Source: Gnetum montanum
Taxonomy: Eukaryota; Streptophyta; Gnetopsida; Gnetales; Gnetaceae
NCBI GenBank assembly: GCA_015680685.1
Contig: MNCI01007988.1
Location: forward strand, 328,509 to 392,508
Direction of reading: 5' to 3'
DNA: 64,000 nucleotides
The notes beneath the pieces were generated by a model. It was not told the origin of the DNA and did not search any database. It saw only the letters and a list, made by a program, of their open reading frames with translations. This document shows positions 44,601-56,549 of this stretch, in pieces (position 1 is the stretch's first letter; every line of letters starts with the position of its first letter). A program made the translations under genes and the position numbers.

Positions 44601-46656
44601 GTTGTAGGGGAGATGGCCATCTATGCGAATCATATATGGCTTCTTAGTTTTTCTATTTTTTCTTTTATGTATTTTTATTTTTTGCAAATTTTTTATTTTA
44701 TACATTATTAGTTTTCAAACTTTTTTCTATTTTACACCATTTTTAGTTTACATTATAGTTAGTACATTTAAATTTTTCTTGAATATTTTACACTTTCTTA
44801 TATATATTACTTTATTTTAGTGTGATTTTCTAATTTTTGTTAAAAAGCATTCTTTGTGCCAACAAGACATAGTGGTGCTATAGCTATTGCTAATGGGGGT
44901 TTGTGCTTAATGTTTTAGCTTGCTAATGCCCGGTTTCTGTTTTTGAAATTTTGTATCGATGGCTAAGAAACGATTTCTTTTTCATAGAATAGGTAATGAG
45001 TCCATGACATCCATACATCCATAAACTCTATGATTTTTCTTATTTTTGAAATATGATGTCCCTTTCATTTAATAAACTTTTATTAAATTTGTAACCTTTG
45101 TAGTTTCTAGAATTAGAAAAGATTCAAAGGTTTGCTAAGGATGTGACTTCTAGGGGACTCATTACTCTTTGCATTCTTATACTTACTTGGGTGCATGAGT
45201 GCTTTGATGAATTTCTTACCATTATATGTCAACCAATAAGAGGAATTTGAATAAGTATTTGTATGGTGTGGTTCCCATACAAAAGAAAAAAAATAAAAAA
45301 AGTGATGGGAATTCAAAGCACATCCATTAGACAAATAAATTTGCTACAAGCACTAGTTATGAGACTAGAAAGACATGTTACCCATGCCTAAAGATCCATG
45401 ATACCTAAGGCCCTCTCTCACTTTCTACTTCTCTTTTCTTCTCTTTAACCAATAGTGGTTGTTCTATGAAAGCACTCTTGTGTCTCAGGGAGGGGATCAA
45501 TCTTGGAGTGATGATGTAAATTCATTGAAAGTGGTTGGTTTTGTTCTAGACTAAGGATAGATATTCTTAGGTTATTTAAATACAAATCCATAAGGAAATT
45601 CTTATGACCTTAATTTGGAACTCCTTTTCACTTTCTCCATCATCTCTTTATGCTACCCATAACTCACCTCATTGTTGGTGTCCATGTTCTTGTTCAGTTT
45701 CTTTGTCTAATGTACTTGAATTCTTTGGTAAAATCTTCTAGGTTTTGGTCCTTAACTTTCATCAATCATTAATTTCCTATGGGACCCATGGACTTTATAG
45801 GTTGACGTTATGTAAGGGAAATTAGGGAATGTGCCTACTATGGGAAGGACCCACCTACATATCTCTTGGTTGTGTTCATTAAGCACCTTATCTTTAGTCA
45901 TTATTGCAATCAGAATCTTTCATACATCCATCTTCTACATCCAATTATGTGCTCCTTTAAGAATTTTCTTTAATTCATACATTCTTCATCAAATTTTTGA
46001 ATTTTTTAACTTCTAAAGACTCTCTTCAATGATTTCATCATATTCTTGGCTTTTTTCAAACTCCATAAACCCCAAATTTATTCAAAAATTCCTTGTATTA
46101 TTCAAAATATTCAAGTTTAAAATTTTTGTTTATGGATCCCATAAATGGGGCCCCATTGATGAAGGCCATGTGTATACGAGATCTTGTATACATGGCCCCA
46201 TTGATGTAGCATAAAAATACTGTAAATATGCATGAGCCTCTTTATAAATTTTCACATTTGCTTACAATTGCCAAGAGAGTTTTTCAATTTTCAAAGCCCA
46301 TAACCTTCCAAAGCCCATAACTTCCTAACCATTCATCTAAACCACTCTATTGTTCGACCCTATAGCTCTTAGAGGTGAGCTCTTAGTTGTGGGGGCCACA
46401 TATGTGCCATTTTTGATAGAAATGTTTTCACCATTTTTCTAACTTCTACAAAGGTTTAACTAAGAAATCAACATTTAAATAACAAATAACAAAAATTAAA
46501 CCCTTCCAACGAGCTCTAGTGACACTTATAGTAAAAATTAATTAATAAAATAATTAATCTACCATAGCCAAGTGTAACTAGCTAACAAGATAAGGTATTC
46601 AAGTATTCTAAGTTACACATTATATCTACTAATCTAAAGATATGTTGTGACCATAG
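44601..46656 (+). other. Spacer between integrase and extra ORF (E)
   Basis: 44870-45500 matches 62480-63060 of C clearly (for example GAGTCCA...CATCCATACATCC and CAAAGCACATCC...CTACAAGCACT). 45838 has the GGGAAGGACCCAC motif shared with C and D. The U3-like segment follows at 46137. Hydrophobic open frames in 44623-44820 are T-rich noise. Confidence 0.65.
46137..46257 (+). promoter_or_regulatory. U3-like segment with TATA boxes upstream of extra ORF (E)
   Basis: GGGGCCCCATTGATGAAGG, then GGCCCCATTGATGTAGC, ATACTGTAAATATGCATGAG and TTTATAAATTTTC resemble E's own LTR U3 (AGGCCCCATTAATACAAC ... CTTATAAACATGCAG at 38540-38585). It sits about 0.4 kb upstream of the extra-ORF ATG. D has an equivalent segment resembling D's own U3. 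Confidence 0.45.
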
Positions 46657-49525
46657 ATGACACCAAAAGGCAAACACATGTAAGGAGGAACATCTCAACC
46701 AAGTGAGAAATAACCATGAATGGGAAGGGATTAAGAATAGAGCTAGGAAGAATTAATTAAAACCCATGTAATGGGACCTCTTACGGAAGAGGATAAAGTG
46801 GAGTCTATTTGCTAGATTCTAGACCAAGTGGTAGCAACAGAACATTCCCACTCGAATGAGATACTAGCTCAACAAGAAAACCTTGACGTGAGCCTAACAG
46901 AAGCCTCCTTAAATTAGATCAGATCAAGGAAGTTTCAAAAGCTAGTGCTCTAAGAGTTCAACCGTGGTTCTTTCTTGGAGCAAGCACCTAAAGAGGTATA
47001 GGACCAATTGAAGACCTCTCTCATGTGTCCAATTATCACTTCCACCGAGGAGTGGTATATGGAAGAGAGGTTCTTATTTTGGAAAAATAGGAAAGTTGGT
47101 TCAAAAACTAAAATTAAGGATATTTCAATGTCCTACTCGGTGAATGCCATTGTAGAGGCACTTCGGTTGCCTAAAACTAGGGTGAATCTCATTAAGATTT
47201 TGATGCAGGAGGACCCTGGCATAAAAAAGAAATGGGTTTAGTGATGCTATGGTATCAACTACATGGAGTACAACATACCCACACTGGAAAAAAGAGTCCA
47301 CTAGAAGATTGTGACCTTTTACCTAAATCCCATGGTGAGGCCCAATAAGATCACCGCCTTGTCTACCTATGCCTATGCAACTCTGAGTGTAAGATTCCTT
47401 ATTAGCCTTTCACAACTAATCTATCTAGAGATAGAGAAATGGATCAAGAAAAATGAATGTTAAAAGAAGGCACTCCCCTTTCCATGCCTCATCAAAAATC
47501 CATGTCAAAGAGGAGGAATAGTTTGCTACACTAACAATGTTTTTTGACATGCTCTGAATACTAATTAGATGGAGATGATGAAAGAAAAAAATCTTGCAAT
47601 GAAAATCCAAGAAGAGGGGTAGTAGCCACCAACTCTAGCTACCACTTAGAAAATTATGTCAGAGATCACTACAACATTCCAATGATTGTGTGAGTATCAA
47701 GAATGACTCTTGAGCAAGAAACAACAACAAGCAGGCATGAGTGGTAGAGACCCATCTGTGTACCAACCAACAATGAGTCCCCTAAATGAGTTGGCCTAAA
47801 TAGTTAGCATAATGGAAGGAGGTGGATCCATTTTCTCTACCTAATGAATTTAATTGTTTGTGAGGTTGAATCCTAGTGCCAGAGAGGTAATGGTATCTCT
47901 CTCAGAATAGTAGCCACTCCTAGAGATTTCTAGGAATGCCATGTCCTTCTTAGTATGCTTAGAGGAAGGTAAGGATGTAGCACCAAAGATAAGAAATAGT
48001 AGCAGAGGTGATTATTAATAGAATTTCTAGAAAACTCAATGCAGTTGTCATGTCTATATCAAACATCACTACACTTAAAGATGTGTAGATGTCCACAACG
48101 ATCATAAGTGGCAAATTAAGTGTGCCACAACATGAACAACTATTGGATCGACTAGTAGGAACTAGGAAACTTCCTTCAAATATCCTAGGACTTTCATATA
48201 GTATAACTACAAGCCAATTGGATCTACTAGAGGTAAGGAGTAAGAACATTATTTTGGAAGGGAATTCAAAATAGCCAAGGAGCTTAATGAATGCTTGGCT
48301 ACTAAAGTTGCTGAATTGACAACCTAGATTGCTGACCGAGCATTTCTTAATCAAGCATTAACATGAAATGAAGCTCTTAAATAGCTTTACATCAAGTGGA
48401 AAGGGGTTGATGATGCAATGGAGGTGATGGTATTCTATCGATCCTTATTAGAGGCCATCCAACATAAAATTAAGAAGGACTTGGATTTGATCCACTAGGA
48501 GAATGTGTAGTTGACTGTAGAAAATCATTGTCTATGAAATGTTGATGCACATAAATAATAGTTGAGTGATTTTATCCATTAAAAAAAGGAGAAATTAGCT
48601 AGAGGAAACACAAAGTTAAGAAGATTGGTAGCTAAGAACAGAAACCTCTCCATGAAGAAGGTCCATGCCCTTCACCAAAAGATTGCAATAGAGGTAGGCA
48701 CCTAAAAATCAAAGGCTCTTAAATTTGAGAGAGTCAAGGACCACTATAGAGACCAAGTTGTCCTAAAAAATGAAGTAAATTAAAAACATATTCAAGTGAT
48801 GAAGGTAAAGGTGAATAAGACCCTTTAGCAACTCCAACAAGGATACTAATTATGGTAGCCCATCATTAATGTGATTGATCAATACAATAAAGTAGAAATT
48901 TATCTAAAGGAGTTAAAGATAGAGGAAATGATTGAATATATGGAGCTTGGAAATCTCTGGTAGGTAGATCTCACAATGTTTAATATTGAACAACCATAGT
49001 TAGAACTAGAAAAGTAAGTGGCTAGCTTGTACTTATTGTATGAGGTCAAGTTCAAGAACCACAACGACACCAAGCAAAATATTGTAGTGGAAAATGTTGA
49101 ACTCAAGGTTCTCAAGGGTAAATATACTAATCAGAGATCTATTACTAAGAGCTTGGCCAAAAGAATGAATGACTAATAGAAGTTATAGTACATAGTGAAT
49201 GTGTTCAATGTCAAACACAAATAATTCATTTCCTGGTTCATCAACATCAAAGAGCTATTTCTAGTAATGCCTTATCCATGAGATATCCCCATTCTATTGC
49301 ACATTAACAATGTCATGTGGATTGTGAATGATTTCCAAAGCAAGAAGGAGAAGATGAAGATATTATTAGATTTCTTTCATCTTTTATCAAAGGTAGTAGT
49401 TGTAACAGGATGGCCACAACCACCTCAACCATCATAAATTCTCTAAGCTAGCAAAGGTACTTTAAAACCTTAAGAGCCTCCACCACCTAGGACTATTTAA
49501 TCTTATCAACCACCTTCATGCCATT
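46657..49525 (+). pseudogene. Extra ORF downstream of integrase (E)
   Basis: ATG at 46657 (MTPKGKHM). Blocks: SFLEQAPKEV, TSTEEWYMEERFLFWKNRK, DISMSYSVNAIVEALRLPKT (47030-47180), ITALSTYAYATLSVRFLI, KALPFPCLIKNPCQRGG (about 47470), SVPQHEQLLDRLVGTRKLP (about 48120), then a long charged coiled coil (KDHYRDQVVLKNEVN, VIDQYNKVEIYLKELKIEEM) and a Pro-rich end near 49500. About 950 codons with many Gln-position stops. The homologue in D keeps the same order. No membrane segment or signal peptide is seen, so it is not an obvious envelope protein. Function unknown. Confidence 0.65.
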
Positions 49526-49736
49526 AGAGGATGTGTTGTCTAGTTTGAGTACTCATTTCTTGTGGTTTAATTTTGTGTCATGAACATCAAAATTTTTTAT
49601 AATGATGTTGATCTATACACTCGAGTGCTCAGTTCTGTTATGTTAGTTTTTTATGTTAAGAGTTAGACAATAATCCAATACCTTCCCAATTTTGTAAAGA
49701 AACTCGTGGATGAGTTTTCATTTAGTTGTAGGGATA
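49526..49736 (+). other. 3' untranslated region of E
   Basis: Short stretch between the extra ORF and 3' LTR. TTGTAGGGATA immediately before 49737 is a weak purine tract and could be the decayed PPT. Confidence 0.4.
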
Positions 49737-50520
49737 TGATGAAGCATCAAAATGTCACATCAACAAGCCCTTGTCAATGTGGCCTCATCAATGGATCCCC
49801 ATCAATGTGGTATTGCCATGTTAATGTGGCCACATTGACATAGCGTTTGCTAAGTTTACAAGGCCCCATCGATGCAACTCCATAATAAAGTCCATAAATA
49901 CACACTTAGCCACCATTTCTATGGCATGCCATATCATAGTTGTAGTAGAGATCTTGGATTTTTATCATTTTAGAGTTAGAATATTTCTCTAAGTGCCCAC
50001 AGTAGAAGTCAAAACATGTATAGATCTTTATTCAAGCATTGATCTACCTAAGCACACTAGTGTGAACAATAATAAAGATGAGCCTTTTGATCAAACCTTA
50101 AAGCACTTGAAATTGATTAATGATTTATTTCAACATTTACAATTTTCATTAATTATGCAATTAATTAGGCTAAATAGATTAAACACATAAGTACGACTGC
50201 TTCAAGCATAACATAAAACACTTGGTAATCCTAGTAGCGCTTAATGCTTGGTAGCCCAATAATGTTGTATGCATTCAAGATGTGTATAGAATGTAGGACT
50301 AGATGCTTATGTTAGGATAGTTCATTATTAATTAGAAATTAGATTAGTTAAATTGGTTCATAAACTTTGTTTCAACTTTTTATTAATTCTAGGTGTATAA
50401 AATATAAAATAATAAAAACCATGTGTCTCAAGTACACTTAATGATACAACTAAGCTCCACTAGTGTAGTTGGAAAGACAAAAATCTTCATGATTAGATTT
50501 CATCTCCTAGAACTAGTGTG
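49737..50520 (+). repeat. 3' LTR of E, right end missing
   Basis: Begins TGATGAAGCATC. It follows the 5' LTR closely up to TCTCCTAGAACTAGTGTG, where the 5' LTR has about 100 more bases. The break coincides exactly with the start of an A-family LTR end at 50521. Confidence 0.75.
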
Positions 50521-50683
50521 TGATGTCCAAAAACATTGGTGGTTGGAACACCAAGAGGTCACTAGGTGTACAGCCTAACCCTGAGTCTATGTGAAGGCCA
50601 TGCTGGAGAAAATGAAAATGGGGTTAGGCTATATGCTCGATGACCTATTGGTGTTCTAGCCACTAATGTTTTTTAACATCATA
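50521..50683. repeat. Palindrome of two opposed A-family LTR ends
   Basis: Left arm 50521-50582 (TCCAAAAACATTGGTGGTTG ... ACAGCCTAACCC) and right arm 50621-50683 (GGGTTAGGCTATATGCTCG ... ATGTTTTTTAACATCATA) are imperfect reverse complements, with a 38-base loop. Each arm matches the primer-site-proximal end of A/B LTRs (compare 22200-22255, 28550-28605). The right arm is the last 63 bases of A2's 5' LTR. Confidence 0.8.
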
Positions 50684-50688
50684 GTTTT

Positions 50689-50706
50689 TAGAGCTAGAAG
50701 GAGGGC
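50689..50706 (+). promoter_or_regulatory. Primer-binding site candidate (A2)
   Basis: TAGAGCTAGAAGGAGGGC, five bases after the LTR end. Same as in A1 and B apart from the first bases. Confidence 0.6.
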
Positions 50707-51154
50707 CTCCCTATTCCTTCTATGTGCCACGAGTAGTCCCATGTGCTTTCTATACCCTTGTCACTACCAACAGGCTAGCATAAACATAACACCCCTATGG
50801 ACCTACCACGACAAGAGCTAGATCATAGGCCACCATGGGAGTTATCTACATTCTAGTTGGTGCAGATTGGTTCTAGTTGACGGTTCCCCTGGAACCCTAT
50901 AGGATAGAAATATTAAACCATCTAGTACGTCAAGCTCCAAGTGTTCTATAGAGTGTGATACCCTATGAGTGTGACAATCCCTTAGAGTGTTACAAGCATA
51001 ATAGCAAAGATAACCGTTTTTTAGCATTTCTAGACTTGGCCATTTTTGCGTCATTTTCTTTATAGTTTTCAAACCTAGATGTTTTATCTTAAATTTTATC
51101 TACTTAGGAAAAAAGAACCCTATTAACACCTCAGCTACCACCTTGATCTTGGAG
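50707..51154 (+). other. 5' leader of A2
   Basis: Non-coding leader; contains short inverted repeats of GGTTCCCCTGGAACC type (50882-50896), like the GGTTCCGAAGGAACC phrase in the A1 leader (10492-10506). Confidence 0.45.
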
Positions 51155-54032
51155 ATGGCTCATCCCATGCAACACATGGTAGACATTGAGCAACCACTTA
51201 TCCCAATGCTGCCACAATGATAGTCTCTTAGACTGCGACATTAATTACTTGAATAAATGGCACTTGATGAAGAATGATACAGCTATTTATGTGCAAATAT
51301 TTAGGTAGGCCTACCACTGAACTACTAGGAAATGGAAGAAAAGCATAGTTTTGAAATTATCCATCGACATGGGAGGGAGTTCCTTCCAACCCTTGATGTA
51401 GTTATACCACTCACTGAAACTTTCCAATGGATCTTAGACAAACATATTTGAATGAGTGGGACAAAAAAGCAAGATGTGGCATCACACTATGATGAGCCCC
51501 TCCAGGATGGGTAGGAGAAGTTTGAATGCTGTTCCGATGGTGGTGGCCCGCTCTATGCCTTAGCCCCATAGTTTACCTCTATGTTCCTATCACACCAATC
51601 ATAGTATTTTGCCTCCTTTATGACAACTATGACACTTTCGTGGCCCAAATATTTACTAGTGGTAGGTAGCCACCAAATTCTGTCAATGCAATAGAATGTA
51701 GAAACTTCTGCCTCCCTTCCCTTTATTATTCCCTTGCAATCTATTCAATTTTTGTAGCCAGTGTCTATGATGCCAATGTTGCCATATGTGCATACCATGC
51801 CCATATTGTAGCCACAAACAAGCCCTATTACCATTATCCCTTTTATGTTAGTCCCACCACAAACAACAGCTCTAAGCTCAACCATGTGGTGGGTAGCAAT
51901 ATCTTTTCCTACTATTCAATTATCCCAGATGTCACAGTATACATAACCGAAAATGTACCAAGTGTTACATATGGCACAATTGACTATGAGGCTGTGGGCC
52001 ACTTTGATGGCACCACCAATGGGGTTGGTAGCCACTCCCATGGCACCACCAATAAGGTTGGCATCCACTCTGACAGAAACTCAATGGTAGCCACTCTGAT
52101 GACACAACCAATGGGGCTGGTAGCCACTCTGACGACACCACCAATAGTAGCCACTCTGATGGAACCACCAATGGTACAACTAATGCAACCCTCTAGAACA
52201 TCCTCGAGTCTGGATCAAGTGTTCTAGCTTATTCAAACCTTCACTAAGGAGGTCAGGTGGCTTAAAGCCACAAACTCTAAAATGTTCCACATAATGGACT
52301 TCTATCAAGAAAATCCCATCAGGCATGTGGTTCCTCCATTGATGCTACCTCCTGGGGTATAACTTCCCCAATTTACAAAATACAATAAAGAGGGTAACCC
52401 AAATTCCCACCTAGTTACTTTTGATTTTGAGTCCTTATTACTATAATTGTGGCCACACGTGAGCATCCGTGTCTTCACTATGTCTCTAACTAGCAAAGCT
52501 TTAGATTGGTATTTCATGCTTTCTCAAGCTTCCATTTCAACTCTAGAGGAGTTGCTAAGCCAGTTTGTAACCTACTTCAAGTACAACTTGAAGCCAGAAG
52601 GCATGTTGGACTAGCTCATGAATGTTAAGCAAGAAGCACTAGAACCAGTGCAAAAATTCATACAATGTTGCAACACCTTCCTAAATAAGATTCATGAGCC
52701 AATTGTTGAAACCCACATGTTGGCCATTTTTAAGGATGCGATAAATTATTTCATTAAATTGAAGCTATATTATTTAGCCCTATGCTCCCTTAGCCAAGCC
52801 TTTGCTTAAACAAAGAGCATACAGGATGCAGCAGAGGCTAGCAAGGACCTAGCTTAAATAGCCTATAAAAATGCACATGGAAAAAGAGATAAGGAAAAGG
52901 GAAAATCCATAACAACCACTGTGGAGGTTGTGGCTGATGAAGCCAAGCCCAACAACAACAAGAAGGTGGCTAAGATACCTAAATGCCCCACCACTACCAA
53001 AAAAACATCGAGTTCTGATAATGCGGGAGCCAACCAACACACACCATCAATGGCCATGGGGCAAGCTCCACCAAGGTCAAACTTTGAGTGCAAGGATCAC
53101 TCAAAATATACCCCTTTTCCGATCAAGCCATCGAAACTTTTGGATCAAAGTCTTAGTGCTGGGTGCATTCAACATAAGAAAATATTAGAGGATGCTCGCA
53201 AATGCCATGAGAGGTAGTGTGAGATCCTCTAAGACCCCTTTGTAGCTATGCCCAATGAGCCTCCATTGCCCAAAAAGTTTAGACTAGATTGGTTTTGCAA
53301 CTACCATCAGTTGCACGACCATGACATGGATTACTACCTAGCATTGAAGGATGATATCCAATGCATGATTGATCAAGGCGAGCTAGTCCTTGATGAAAAT
53401 AATTTTTTTTGGCTAGAGAACTAGTCCATGAACATCTATAAGGATCCATTAAATGAAATTTGTGTAGGATATACCATTAATGCTATTAGTGTTGATGATA
53501 ATGCAGAGGCAACACATGAATCATTTGTGGTCCATGTGTCCTTTGGTGGCGTTGAAGGTTCAACGTCAACTAGGCCATAGGCCCCCTTCATCATCAAGGT
53601 ACCACCTTGGGTGCCCATCATGCCTTTTGTGGTTAGGGCCCCACAACATGTTATAGCAACAAACCTAACACATTTTTTCATAAGGGTGTCAAAATGTGCA
53701 GATACCTCCTCTACCTAGGGTTTGGTGGTGGGGACCGCATCACAACTTGCTCACCTGAAAAAATGTGATGAACATCTGGCTACCAAGATGGTTGAGGAAT
53801 GTGCTAAACTAGGTCCCCCTAAGCCTACCCCTCTGTTAGAAATTCCCATGGCTCTATCGCCTAAAGCCACCAACATGAACATGCATACATAACAAGCAAC
53901 CATCAAGGCTCAAAAGCCTGCTACCCATTCAAAATCCAATTCTCCTCCTCCTTGAAAAATCTATCTCTTAAGGCATGTGGAGGAGATAAAGACAACCAAA
54001 CAACTAGATGGTGGAAAATATTTTCTAGATGC
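51155..54032 (+). pseudogene. Gag (A2)
   Basis: ATG at 51155 (MAHPMQHMVDIEQPLI), shared with the A1 start block EQPLI. A His/Thr/Gly-rich repeat region lies at 51995-52175. Capsid: FTKYNKEGNPNSHL (about 52380), LDWYFMLSQASISTLEELLS, FKYNLKPEG, LMNVKQEALEPVQKFIQC, then KSIQDAAEASKDLA, a basic segment with AKPNNNKKVAK, SKYTPFPIKPSKLL and the knuckle CNYHQLHDHDMDYY (about 53300), where the last Cys is Tyr. A Pro-rich linker follows to about 53950. It keeps the capsid half that A1 lost. Stops replace Gln repeatedly. Confidence 0.8.
51995..52175 (+). repeat. Minisatellite in gag (A2), about 33-36-bp units
   Basis: Units of the form GGTAGCCACTCTGATGGCA + CCACCAATGGGGTT repeated about five times with indels. 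In one frame this gives repeats of GTTNGVGSHSH, in the gag frame Pro/Met/Ala repeats. Confidence 0.75.
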
Positions 54033-54098
54033 ACTCACATAGGTCNCACCAAACAACTAGATGGTGGAAAATATTTTCTAGATGCACTCACATAGGTC
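53995..54098 (+). repeat. Perfect 51-bp duplication separated by an N
   Basis: 53995-54045 and 54048-54098 are identical; a single N at 54046 lies between. The spacing of 53 shifts the frame. The combination of perfect identity and an N suggests an assembly join rather than biology. Confidence 0.9.
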
Positions 54099-54960
54099 AA
54101 GCAGGCTCTAAAACAAAATAATACAACCTTGATCCTATAAAATCTAATTATGAATTCTCCTATGCATCGTGAGGCTTTGGTTCACATGTTGGCATCCATT
54201 CCTATTAAGGAAGACATGCCAGTAGAGGAAAAGGCTATCCATGCTGTAATGCTTCTACCTACGAACAAAGAACCATGACCAACACTCTTAACCTTTCATG
54301 ATGAATCCATCAAAGCTAACCTTGAGAAGGGTCAAGAAACCACTACACCTATGTTCATAATAATTCACGTGGATTAGTACAAGATTCATAGAGTACACGT
54401 CGATGATGGAGCAACAACAAACATTATTCCACTCCCTATTGTCGATAAGCTTGGCCTGGTGGATCAAATTAGGCCAACAACAACAACATGTTTAAATTCT
54501 TTCAATAGAGCACATGTGGTTGTCAAGGGAATAATCATGATTGATTTCAAGGTAGGGGAGGAATTTCCCACTAACACAAAGTTCATCAAGGTTGAAGAGA
54601 TGCCTGGATTTAACCTAATCCTGGGAAGATCTTGGTTAGCCTAATTAAGGGCTATCTCTTTACCAATCCACCAAGAGATCCACTTACCTTATGAGGGGGG
54701 AGAAGTGATGATCTTTGGTGACAACATAGCCCCTTAGGCCATCAACAATGTAGATGTTGAGTAAGGGTTGGAGGTAGAAATCTTCGAAGAAACACCATCT
54801 GTTTATGATGAAATTCAATGTTATTTGACAGATGAACCAGGAAAAATGAGTGATCTCCATGAGAAAGCTTTATGGGTATAATTTCCCTTCTCGATGGTAG
54901 ATGATAGCCTAGGAGAGTATCTTCATGTGTCTTCCAAGCCTTACACATCACCTAATCCAC
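54099..54960 (+). pseudogene. Retropepsin-like protease (A2)
   Basis: LASIPIKEDMPVEEKAIHAV, the catalytic block RVHVDDGATTNIIPLPIVDK (about 54390-54450), QIRPTTTTCLNSFNRAHVVV, VGEEFPTN and EEMPGFNLILGRSWLA (to 54640), then a stop at a Gln position, a tail with HQEIHLPYEGGEVMIFGDN, and an acidic end. D-D-G-A is intact. Nearest to A1. Confidence 0.8.
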
Positions 54961-55490
54961 ATCAAGTTAGAAAACATCTACGTGATTAGGGCATGTCCCT
55001 AACTTGCTTGTTCTTTTGACTTGTCTATAGCCCCTTTTGTTTGTATAGTTTCAATTTGCATTATGTTTACTTCTTGCATTAGTTATGCTTTTGTTTAATC
55101 CTTAGAAAAACAAACCAAAAAATACCAAAAAAAGAAAAGTGGGGCTTGAAATGGCCGTAAACTAGCAATGACCCAAAATGACCTTAAACTAGGTATGGCC
55201 TGAAATGGCCTTAAACTAGCAATGACCCGAAATGGCCTTAAAATATTGCATGAGGTCCACAAGGGGCCTAATTACATTGACAAAAATCCTAAGTAAAAAG
55301 AGATCAAAAGAGAAATCTATCAACTGCATTACACGCTAAAGTGATAAAATGAGAGATAGAATAAGTATCATGCTTTTCATTAAATTGTAAACAAAATACA
55401 TAGTCTAGAGGTTACATCCACATCAAAAGATAGAAAATTTTTCAACAACAGGGCCACATCTCAAATATTTTAATGTGTATTAATGGGAAG
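54961..55490 (+). other. Post-protease region with hairpin units (A2)
   Basis: Hairpin units at about 55147-55250: GGCCGTAAACTAGC, then GACCTTAAACTAGG and GGCCTTAAACTAGC, in the same sense as in A1 and B. The rest is AT-rich and ends at the stop codon of the antisense gene. Confidence 0.6.
55147..55250 (+). repeat. Hairpin array (A2)
   Basis: Four units at about 28-30-base spacing with GGCCTGAAATGGCC or degenerate forms (GACCCAAAATGACC) followed by TTAAACTAG. Stem changes C-to-T have weakened some units. Confidence 0.75.
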
Positions 55491-56454
55491 CTAAGGCTCT
55501 TCCCCTCCATCTTTATTTGCTGCTCCGCTAGGTCGTGTGTCTTCACCTAAATCCTGTGCAAAATAGAGACAATATGATAAATCAATCAATAAATAGGATA
55601 ACATGTGAAATTATTATGAAATAGATAGTAATAAAGTAAATTTAATCAATTTGAGATGGGCCAATGTCTATGTCTGGGGGCATCCTGTTGAGGCCAACCT
55701 CCAGGCATCGGAGGATCTGTCATATTTGCCTAATCCTCCTCTCCTATGTTAACACTTGCAAGGGTCTTCCCTTTTTCCATGGTTGTCCATATAGGTGGCC
55801 CTAGAGAAAATGTAGCAAATGTAACCTCTTTAGAAGGAACAGTAATTTCCCTCTTTAGGAACTCAATAACCACCAAGTATTTTGAAACCTATTGTAAGCC
55901 CGGGTTACACTAATGCCATCAAGAAATAGGTCACGACCTTGGCATTCCATAGACTCATCTCTATATTTTTTTGATAGGTTGTGCATTCCATTTTGTACTA
56001 ATACTTGTGGTTATTTTATGTCTATCCCTACTCATATACCTTGGCACTATAGTCCTTTCAGTCTTGGTTCTTTTGAGCCAAGACGTCCATCTACAAGCAC
56101 TACTCAATAACCTTGTGTGTAGCCTTGTTTTTGCCCCTGACGGCTGACCAATATCTAGCATAGTCAATCATAGCCATATCCTAGCTACTGTCTAATTTAT
56201 TGTAGGCTATCAAGAAGTTGTACCATGATTGCAAGTCTTCCAGTTGAGCTACCTAACTCGCCTTCTCTTCCTTGAGTTTTTGTACTCATTTCCAAATGTC
56301 TTCATTCATACACCTACACTCCCACAATGATTGTGCTAAGTGTAATGTGCATTTTCTTGCCTCGTCATATATATGATGGGGTACCTATTCTACCTCAGGA
56401 GGAAATTCAGGCACAACATCAACTTGGACTGCCATTTGCAAGTCCCATTTGATT

Positions 56455-56549
56455 CTAGGTTATTACACTAAAGAGGAGAAACATTAGTTGTAAGACAAGG
56501 GAAAAAACAAAAACAACACAACAACAAAATAATGACAATGTAAACATAC
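56455..56549 (-). other. Candidate intron in the antisense gene
   Basis: Donor AAGATAG|GTATGTTTAC and acceptor TAATAACCTAG|AATC, 95 bases, T-rich before the acceptor. The flanking stretches are open while the intron is not. Confidence 0.5.

Larger units (their letters stand above)
38404..50520 (+). mobile_element. E: Athila-like Ty3/gypsy element with extra 3' ORF
   Basis: Order on the + strand: 5' LTR, gag, protease, RT, RNase H, integrase, 2-kb spacer, extra ORF, 3' LTR. The two LTRs (38404-39290 and 49737-50520) are direct repeats sharing long blocks such as GATGAGCCTTTTGATCAAAC. The 3' LTR is truncated on its right side where an A-family palindrome starts, so target duplications cannot be tested. 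It is closely similar to D and C. Confidence 0.8.

Noticed and set aside
44623-44820. Hydrophobic 65-residue frame, possible membrane protein
   Set aside because: T-rich spacer after integrase; no homologue in D or C, codon content is that of low-complexity sequence.
51886-52227. GTTNGVGSHSH repeat protein on the + strand
   Set aside because: It is an alternative frame of the minisatellite inside A2 gag.
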